From the NCBI RefSeq assembly GCF_014203395.1, contig NZ_JACHIW010000002.1, positions 1,550,001-1,614,000 on the forward strand: DNA of 64,000 nucleotides. The letters are read 5' to 3'. Below, in pieces: positions 58,289-64,000 of the stretch (position 1 is the first letter of the stretch; each line of letters begins with the position of its first letter). The notes below the pieces were generated by a model. That model saw only the letters and a list, made by a program, of their open reading frames with translations, did not search any database and was not told the origin of the DNA. The position numbers were made by a program, and so were the translations under genes. Origin of the DNA: Saccharopolyspora phatthalungensis. GTDB taxonomy: Bacteria; Actinomycetota; Actinomycetes; Mycobacteriales; Pseudonocardiaceae.

Positions 58289-61258
58289 ATGGCAAGAGCT
58301 CATGCGCGGACGGCCGAACCGTCTCAAGTGGACGTCGAAGCGCTGGAAGGCGATCTGCGCGCGGAGGTCGATGGCGAGGTGCGCTTCGACGCGGGCACCC
58401 GCGGCGCGTATTCGACGGACGCGTCGAACTACCGCCAGGTGCCCATCGGCGTCGTTGTGCCGCGCACGGTGGAGGCGGGGGCACGCGCGGTAGCGGTCTG
58501 CCGCCGCCACAACGCGCCGCTGCTGTCCCGAGGCGGCGGCACGAGCCTCGGGGGCCAGTGCACGAACGCCGCAGTCGTCCTGGACTGGAGCAAATACTGC
58601 AACAAGCTCGTTTCGGTCGACCCGCGAGCGCGGACCTGTGTCGTTGAGCCCGGCATCGTGCTGGACGATCTCAACCGCCGACTCGCGGAGCACGGGCTGA
58701 AGTTCGGGCCGCAACCGGCCACGCACAGCCATTGCACGATCGGTGGGATGGTGGGCAACAACTCCTGCGGGGCCAGTGCGCAGCACTACGGCAAGACCGT
58801 AGACAACGTGGTCCGGCTGGAGATCCTCACCTACGACGGCACCCGCGCCTGGGTGGGGAAATGGACGGAGGAAGAACTGGCCGACCGCATCGACGCAGGC
58901 GGGGATCTCGGGGCGCTGTGCGACCGCTTGCGCCGGGTGCGCGACCGCCACGCCGAGGAGATCGGCGAACGCTACCCGGACATCCCGAGGCGGGTCTCCG
59001 GCTACAACCTGGATTCGCTGCTCGGTGCGGAGTTCGACCTAGCCGGGCTCGTGGTCGGCAGCGAGGGCACGTTGGCCACCGTGCTCCGCGCCGAGATCGA
59101 ATTGGTGCCCGTGGTGCCCGCTGCCGCCATGCTCGCGCTCGGCTACGACGACATCGCCGCGGCCGCCGACGCGGTGCCGGGGATCCTGGCGCATTGCCGG
59201 CCGATGCAGCTGGAAGCCATCGGCGGCGAATTGGTGCACTTCATGCGGGAGGAGGGCCAGTTCCTCGATTCGGTCGCGATGTTGCCGCGGGGCAACAGCT
59301 GGTTGATGGTCCAGTTCGGCGGTGGCACCACCCAGGAAGCCGACGCCCAACTGCACGCGTTGCTTGCCGCGCTGGGGAAGTCGACCTCGGACGACGACGT
59401 CGCTGTCTCCGACGATCCCGAGCAGGAGCAGCAGATGCTGAAGGCCCGCGAGGCCGGGCTGGGAGTCACCGCGCATCCGCCGGACATGCCGGAAAGCTGG
59501 GAAGGCTGGGAGGATTCGGCCGTGTCGCCGAATGTGCTCGGCGACTACCTTCGCGACCTGCTCGCGCTGTTCCAGCGCTACGGCTACGAACGCCCGGCCC
59601 TCTACGGCCACTTCGGGCATGGTTGCGTGCACATCAGGATGCCGTTCCGGCTCAAGAGCGGCCCCGGGGTGGCCACCTTTCGGGACTTCCTGTTCAGCGC
59701 GGCCGACCTCGTCACATCCCACGGCGGATCGCTCTCCGGCGAGCACGGGGACGGGCAGGCGCGCGGGGAACTGCTCCAGCGGATGTTCGGCCGGTCCATC
59801 GTGACCGCCTTCGAGGAGGTCAAAGCGGCTTTTGACCCGCGGAACCGGATGAATCCGGGCAAGGTCGTGGCCGCGCACCGTGTCGACCAGAACCTCCGGC
59901 TCGGTGCCGACTACCGGCCTTCGACGAACCGGGCCTTCCTCGGGTTTCCCGATGACGACGGCAGCTTCGCCCAGGCCGCGTCCCGCTGCGTCGGGATCGG
60001 CAATTGCCGGCGCGCCACGGGCGGCGTGATGTGCCCCTCCTACATGGTGACGCGAGAGGAGGAACATTCCACCCGCGGGCGGGCCCGGTTGCTGTTCGAG
60101 ATGCTGCAGGGGCACCCGGATTCACCGGTGCGCGACGGATGGCGCTCCACCGCGGTGCGCGATGCGCTGGACTTGTGCCTGGCGTGTAAGGGATGTAAGT
60201 CCGACTGCCCGGTCGGCGTGGACATGGCGACTTACAAAGCGGAATTCCTCGCCCAGCACTACCGCCATCGCCTGCGCCCGGCGGCGCACTACTCGCTGGG
60301 ATGGCTACCCGCGATCGCGCAACTGGCCGCAGCGGCTCCGCACGCGGTCAACGCGGCGCTGCGGGTCCCGGTGCTGGCCGAAGCGGGGAAACGACTCGCC
60401 GGCATCGCGCCGCAGCGCACCCCTCCGCGCTTCGCCGCGGCGAGCTTCCAGCGGCAGTGGCGCCACCGCCACGGACCCCCGCCGCCACGACCCGGTGAGA
60501 GCAACGCGGTCGTGCTGTGGCCGGACACGTTCACCAACCACTTCGACCCGCAGATCGCGCGTGCGGCCGTGGATGTGCTCGAAGACGCCGGATTGCGGGT
60601 CGCGGTTCCTACCCAGCCGATGTGCTGCGGGTTGACCTGGCTCTCGACCGGACAGCTCGGCATCGCGAAACGCGTGCTGCGGCGCACCTTGCGGCTGTTG
60701 CGGCCGTGGTTGGAGTCCGGAACGCCGATCGTCGGGCTGGAGCCGTCGTGCGCCGCGGTGTTCCGGTCCGACAGCCGTGAGCTGCTGCCGCATGACGAGG
60801 ATGCGCAGCGGATGCGCGACCAGTTCGTCACCTTCGCCGAGGCGATCCGGGATCGCGCACCCGGCTGGCGGCCACCGCGAGTGGGCGGGCGGGCCGTCGT
60901 GCAGCGGCACTGCCACCAGTACGCGGTGCTGGGATTCGATGCCGACACCGAGCTGATGCGCCGCGCCGGCATCGAGGCCGATGTCCTCGACTCCGGCTGC
61001 TGCGGCCTCGCCGGCAACTTCGGGTTCGAGCGCGGCCACTACGAGGTGTCGATGGCGTGCGCCGAACGGGTCCTGCTGCCCGCCCTGCGAGTAGCGCCGG
61101 ACGACACAGCGGTGCTCGCCGACGGATTCAGCTGTCGCACGCAGATCGAGCACGCCGAACGGCAGCGGCATCCGCTGCATCTCGCCGAACTGCTGCGCTG
61201 CGCGCTCCCGTCCGCTGCGGCCGGGGAGTTGGGAAAGAATCGGATGGGAGGCAGGTGA
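58289..61258 (+). CDS. FAD-linked oxidase / Fe-S dehydrogenase (YdiJ/GlcD-like), 989 aa
   Basis: Fusion of an FAD-binding PCMH oxidase and an iron-sulfur/CCG subunit. FAD site: LLSRGGGTSLGGQ (about 80-92) and GGMVGNNSCGASAQHYGK. Then VRVSGYNLD-like RVSGYNLDSLLGAEFDLAGL and GEHGDGQARGELL. Fe-S ligands: CVGIGNCRRATGGVMCPSYM (about 568) and CLACKGCKSDCPVG (about 630). Two CCG motifs: CCGLTWL and CCGLAGNFGFERGHYE. It oxidises a 2-hydroxy acid such as D-lactate or D-2-hydroxyglutarate at the membrane. AGGAG at 58280-58284 precedes ATG. Confidence 0.92.
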   Translation: MARAHARTAEPSQVDVEALEGDLRAEVDGEVRFDAGTRGAYSTDASNYRQVPIGVVVPRTVEAGARAVAVCRRHNAPLLSRGGGTSLGGQCTNAAVVLDWSKYCNKLVSVDPRARTCVVEPGIVLDDLNRRLAEHGLKFGPQPATHSHCTIGGMVGNNSCGASAQHYGKTVDNVVRLEILTYDGTRAWVGKWTEEELADRIDAGGDLGALCDRLRRVRDRHAEEIGERYPDIPRRVSGYNLDSLLGAEFDLAGLVVGSEGTLATVLRAEIELVPVVPAAAMLALGYDDIAAAADAVPGILAHCRPMQLEAIGGELVHFMREEGQFLDSVAMLPRGNSWLMVQFGGGTTQEADAQLHALLAALGKSTSDDDVAVSDDPEQEQQMLKAREAGLGVTAHPPDMPESWEGWEDSAVSPNVLGDYLRDLLALFQRYGYERPALYGHFGHGCVHIRMPFRLKSGPGVATFRDFLFSAADLVTSHGGSLSGEHGDGQARGELLQRMFGRSIVTAFEEVKAAFDPRNRMNPGKVVAAHRVDQNLRLGADYRPSTNRAFLGFPDDDGSFAQAASRCVGIGNCRRATGGVMCPSYMVTREEEHSTRGRARLLFEMLQGHPDSPVRDGWRSTAVRDALDLCLACKGCKSDCPVGVDMATYKAEFLAQHYRHRLRPAAHYSLGWLPAIAQLAAAAPHAVNAALRVPVLAEAGKRLAGIAPQRTPPRFAAASFQRQWRHRHGPPPPRPGESNAVVLWPDTFTNHFDPQIARAAVDVLEDAGLRVAVPTQPMCCGLTWLSTGQLGIAKRVLRRTLRLLRPWLESGTPIVGLEPSCAAVFRSDSRELLPHDEDAQRMRDQFVTFAEAIRDRAPGWRPPRVGGRAVVQRHCHQYAVLGFDADTELMRRAGIEADVLDSGCCGLAGNFGFERGHYEVSMACAERVLLPALRVAPDDTAVLADGFSCRTQIEHAERQRHPLHLAELLRCALPSAAAGELGKNRMGGR

Positions 61259-61264
61259 AAGGCG

Positions 61265-62284
61265 ATGTCGCAGGTCGTCGTGGTGACCGGGGCGAGCGCA
61301 GGTGTCGGTCGCGCGGTTGCCCGCGCTTACGGCAAGCGCGGGGCGCGGGTGGCACTCGTGGCCCGCGGGCGAACCGGGCTCGACGCCGCCGCGCGGGAGG
61401 TTCGCGACGCCGGCGGGATGCCACTGGTGGTCCCGGCCGACGTCTCCGACGACGAGCAGGTCGCGGCGGCGGCCGCGCGTGTGGAGAGCGAACTGGGGCC
61501 CATTGATGTCTGGGTCAACGCCGCATTCGCTACGGTTTTCATGCCGTTCGAGGAGATCAGCCCCGAGGAGTACCGGCGCGTCACCGAGGTCACCTACCTC
61601 GGGTGCGTGCACGGGACAATGGCCGCGCTGCGCCACATGCGCCCGCGTGATCGGGGCGTGATCGTGCACGTCGGCTCCGCCCTGGCATACCGGGGAATTC
61701 CGCTGCAATCGGCATATTGCGGGGCCAAGCACGCGATCCAAGGGTTCCACGAGTCCCTGCGCTGCGAACTGCTGCATGAGCGCAGCGGCATCCGGACCAC
61801 CATGGTGCAGCTGCCCGCGGTGAACACACCACAGTTCTCGTGGGTGCGCTCCCGGCTGCCGCACCACCCCCAACCGATGCCGCCGATCTACCAACCCGAG
61901 ATCGTCGCCGATGCGGTGCTCCACGCCGCCGACCACCCGCAGCGCCGCGAATACTGGGTCGGCGGCAGCACCGTAGCCACCCTGATCGCCAACGCCCTGG
62001 TTCCCGGGCTGCTGGAGCGCTACCTCGCCCGCAACGGGTACGCCGCGCAGCAGAACGCCGATGTCGACGATCCCGCCCGAGCGGATAACCTGTGGGAGCC
62101 TGCGGACGGAACGGACGGTCGGGACTACGGCGCTCGCGGAGTCTTCGGCCGGGCGCACGAGCGCAGCCCGCAGATGTGGGCGTCCCACCACCACAACGCA
62201 CTCGCCCTCGCCGCGGCAGGGATGACCGCCGTGGGCTTGGGCGTGCTGCGCCGCCGGACCCCACGAGCGCGGAGGGCCCGGTGA
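61265..62284 (+). CDS. SDR-family oxidoreductase with C-terminal extension
   Basis: 339 aa. Rossmann site VVVTGASAGVGRAVARAYGK (5-24), NAA at WVNAAFATV, catalytic Ser in HVGSALAYRG and YxxxK in QSAYCGAKHAI. The C-terminal 90 residues go beyond a basic SDR and end in a hydrophobic/basic tail (ALALAAAGMTAVGLGVLRRR), a possible membrane tether. It starts 6 nt after the dehydrogenase stop and overlaps the next gene (GTGA). Confidence 0.88.
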   Translation: MSQVVVVTGASAGVGRAVARAYGKRGARVALVARGRTGLDAAAREVRDAGGMPLVVPADVSDDEQVAAAAARVESELGPIDVWVNAAFATVFMPFEEISPEEYRRVTEVTYLGCVHGTMAALRHMRPRDRGVIVHVGSALAYRGIPLQSAYCGAKHAIQGFHESLRCELLHERSGIRTTMVQLPAVNTPQFSWVRSRLPHHPQPMPPIYQPEIVADAVLHAADHPQRREYWVGGSTVATLIANALVPGLLERYLARNGYAAQQNADVDDPARADNLWEPADGTDGRDYGARGVFGRAHERSPQMWASHHHNALALAAAGMTAVGLGVLRRRTPRARRAR

Positions 62285-64000
62285 GCGACGAAGACGCCGT
62301 CCGCCCTCACATCCTGCGCGAATACTCCGTGCTCGCCGACGGCTACCGGGGCGCGGTCTGCGGTCCACGCGGCGACATCGTGTGGCTGTGCGCGCCCCTG
62401 TGGCACGACGACGCGGTGTTCTCAAGGCTGCTCGGTGGGGCCGGCGCCTACGTGATCGCACCCGTCGAGCCCTTCGCGTGGGGCGGCTACTACGAACCGC
62501 GATCACTGATCTGGCGCCACCGGTGGGTGACCACCTCGACCATCGTCGAATGCCGGGACGCCCTGGCCCGGCCCGGCCAGCGCGACCGGGTGGTGCTGCT
62601 GCGCCGGATCGAGGCCGTCGAACGCGAAGTGAGGCTGCACGTGATGCTCGACGTCCGAGCCGGTTTCGGCCAGCACCCCACCCGAGATCTCACACTCGAC
62701 GACGCCGGGCACTGGACCGCAGACAGCGGCGGGCTGCGGATACGCTGGTCCGGCGCGCCAAACGCCACAGTGGACAACGGCGTGCTCCGGACGGAGGTGA
62801 CCGTTCCCGCCGGCGGGCACCACGACTTCGTCCTCGAACTTTCCCCGGGTCGGCTCGGCGACCCGGTCGAACCCGAATTCGCCTGGCGCAGCACGGAGAC
62901 GACGTGGTCCCGCGAGGTCCCGACGTTCGACAACCTCGTGGCACCCAGGGACGCGCAACACGCCTGTGCCGTGCTGCGCGGATTGACGGTGCCGCGCGGC
63001 GGCATGGTGGCGGCGGCGACGATGTCGTTGCCCGAACGCGCCGAACAAGGCCGCAACTACGACTACCGCTACACGTGGATCCGCGATCAGTGCTACGCCG
63101 GGATCGCGGCAGCCGCAGCCGGCGAACAAGCGCTCCTGGACGACGCGGTGTCGTTCATGACCGAACGCATCCTGGCCAACGGCGACGGGCTGCGCCCCGC
63201 CTACACCGCCGAGGGCGGCACGGTGCCCGACGAACAGCGGCTGGTCGACCTGCCCGGCTACCCCGGCGGGCAGACCGTCGCCCGCGGGAACCGGGTCACG
63301 CGCCAGGCTCAGCTCGACTGCTACGGAGAACTTCTCCAGCTGCTCGCCGAAGCCGCCCGCTACGGGCGGCTGGACGGCGACAGGCAACGCGCCGTGCAGC
63401 TGGCCGTCGCCGCCATCGGCCGCCACTGGGGGGAACCGGAGGCCGGGCTGTGGGAGCTCGCCGACGACTGGTGGACACATTCGCGGCTGGCCTGCGTCGC
63501 GGGCCTGAAAACGGCGGCGCGGGTCGCCCACCGAAGCGATGTCCCGGCCATGCTGAGCCTCGCGGACGCGATCCTCGCCGAAACCTCGCGACGCTGCCTG
63601 CACCCGGACGGTCACTGGCAACGCAGCCCAACCCGGACCGGGCCCGACGCCGCCCTCCTCCTCCCGCCGGTGCGCGGGGCGCTGCCCGGGGACGATCCGC
63701 GCACCCGGGCGACCATCGCGGCGGTTCTCCGCGACCTCGGCGAGGACGGCTACCTCTACCGGTTCCGGCACTCCCCGCAGCCCCTGGAGAGCGACGAAGG
63801 CGCGTTCCTGCTGTGCGGGTTCTTCATGGCGCTCGCGGAAAACCAGCAGGGCAACGACACCGCCGCGATGCGGTGGTTCGAGCGCAACCGCGCGGCCTGC
63901 GGAACACCGGGTTTGTTCGCCGAGGAATACGACGTCCGGCAACGCCAACTCCGCGGGAACCTCCCGCAAGCCTTCGTCCATGCCCTCCTCCTCGAATCCT
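62281..64000 (+). CDS. GH15-family glycosidase (glucoamylase/trehalase-like), cut by right edge
   Basis: 573 codons are inside the window and the frame is open at the edge. GTG 62281 overlaps the SDR stop. N-terminal beta domain: VLADGYRGAVCGPRGDIVWL. The (alpha/alpha)6 barrel has RNYDYRYTWIRDQCYAGIAA (first catalytic region), LVDLPGYPGGQTVARGNRVT, QAQLDCYGELLQL and, near the end, GLFAEEYDVRQRQLRGNLPQ AFVHA with the catalytic Glu region. The enzyme class releases glucose from alpha-glucans or trehalose. Last visible gene of the oxidative operon. Confidence 0.85.
   Translation, partial: MSDEDAVRPHILREYSVLADGYRGAVCGPRGDIVWLCAPLWHDDAVFSRLLGGAGAYVIAPVEPFAWGGYYEPRSLIWRHRWVTTSTIVECRDALARPGQRDRVVLLRRIEAVEREVRLHVMLDVRAGFGQHPTRDLTLDDAGHWTADSGGLRIRWSGAPNATVDNGVLRTEVTVPAGGHHDFVLELSPGRLGDPVEPEFAWRSTETTWSREVPTFDNLVAPRDAQHACAVLRGLTVPRGGMVAAATMSLPERAEQGRNYDYRYTWIRDQCYAGIAAAAAGEQALLDDAVSFMTERILANGDGLRPAYTAEGGTVPDEQRLVDLPGYPGGQTVARGNRVTRQAQLDCYGELLQLLAEAARYGRLDGDRQRAVQLAVAAIGRHWGEPEAGLWELADDWWTHSRLACVAGLKTAARVAHRSDVPAMLSLADAILAETSRRCLHPDGHWQRSPTRTGPDAALLLPPVRGALPGDDPRTRATIAAVLRDLGEDGYLYRFRHSPQPLESDEGAFLLCGFFMALAENQQGNDTAAMRWFERNRAACGTPGLFAEEYDVRQRQLRGNLPQAFVHALLLES

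Noticed and set aside
60305..62506. A 733-codon minus-strand ORF
   Set aside because: Antisense to the dehydrogenase, SDR and GH15 genes; no domain resemblance.
62503..63981. A 492-codon minus-strand ORF near the right edge
   Set aside because: Antisense to the GH15 gene, whose plus-strand frame carries RNYDYRYTWIRD and other family motifs.

Overview
The window is high-G+C DNA from an actinomycete, most likely a Pseudonocardiales-type genus. The case rests on strong GC3 bias, frequent GTG starts, purine-rich Shine-Dalgarno sites, a WhiB gene, a PF04672-type methyltransferase, UdgX and a mycothiol-era style of metabolic gene content. No rRNA, tRNA or CRISPR array was seen. The genus is inferred, not proven.

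Layout. 1-5.2 kb: end of a LacI-type regulator, an IolE-like isomerase/dehydratase and a sugar porter (polyol/sugar catabolism), then a PF04672 methyltransferase and a small ORF. 5.2-18.5 kb: housekeeping and accessory genes: CorA, FtsW/RodA, UppP with an unusual cytoplasmic insert, a phosphodiester glycosidase-like protein, GNAT, a MarR regulator with a divergent membrane protein, an NTF2-like protein, and two MHS-type transporters flanking a Crp/Fnr regulator and an IS110 remnant.

18.6-40.2 kb is the most interesting part and looks like a conflict/defence island. It holds (a) a HEPN-like gene coupled to a DUF4011-SF1 helicase-Vsr-like nuclease; (b) an overlapping three-gene operon of NrtR-like Nudix protein, MTAN/PNP-fold nucleosidase and multi-pass membrane protein, where the last two share a RHIM-like amyloid signalling motif; (c) an HTH-NB-ARC-TPR STAND protein with tiny membrane ORFs upstream; (d) a small SEFIR protein divergent from an operon of SEFIR-pseudokinase, SF1 helicase and winged-helix protein; (e) a TIGR04141/DUF6119 gene interrupted by an in-frame TGA. 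Units (b) and (d) are my best candidates for undescribed systems.

40.5-51.5 kb: metabolic genes (aldo/keto reductase, YchJ, UPF0104-type membrane protein, DJ-1/PfpI, EamA transporter, short LysR, DUF2188, transaldolase, UdgX, aconitase) mixed with several gene remnants and a decayed tandem duplication. 51.6-54.3 kb: a lower-G+C, phage-like segment of tiny overlapping minus-strand genes separated by strong hairpins, flanked by two copies of the aconitase 3' end. The right copy has a 73-bp deletion and is followed by a frameshifted WhiB gene.

55.4-64 kb: a tight five-gene oxidative operon: ThDP-dependent pyruvate-oxidase-like enzyme, enolase-superfamily dehydratase, large FAD/Fe-S dehydrogenase, SDR, and a GH15 glycosidase that runs off the right edge. 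The set suggests release and oxidation of a sugar or sugar acid; the substrate cannot be read from the sequence.
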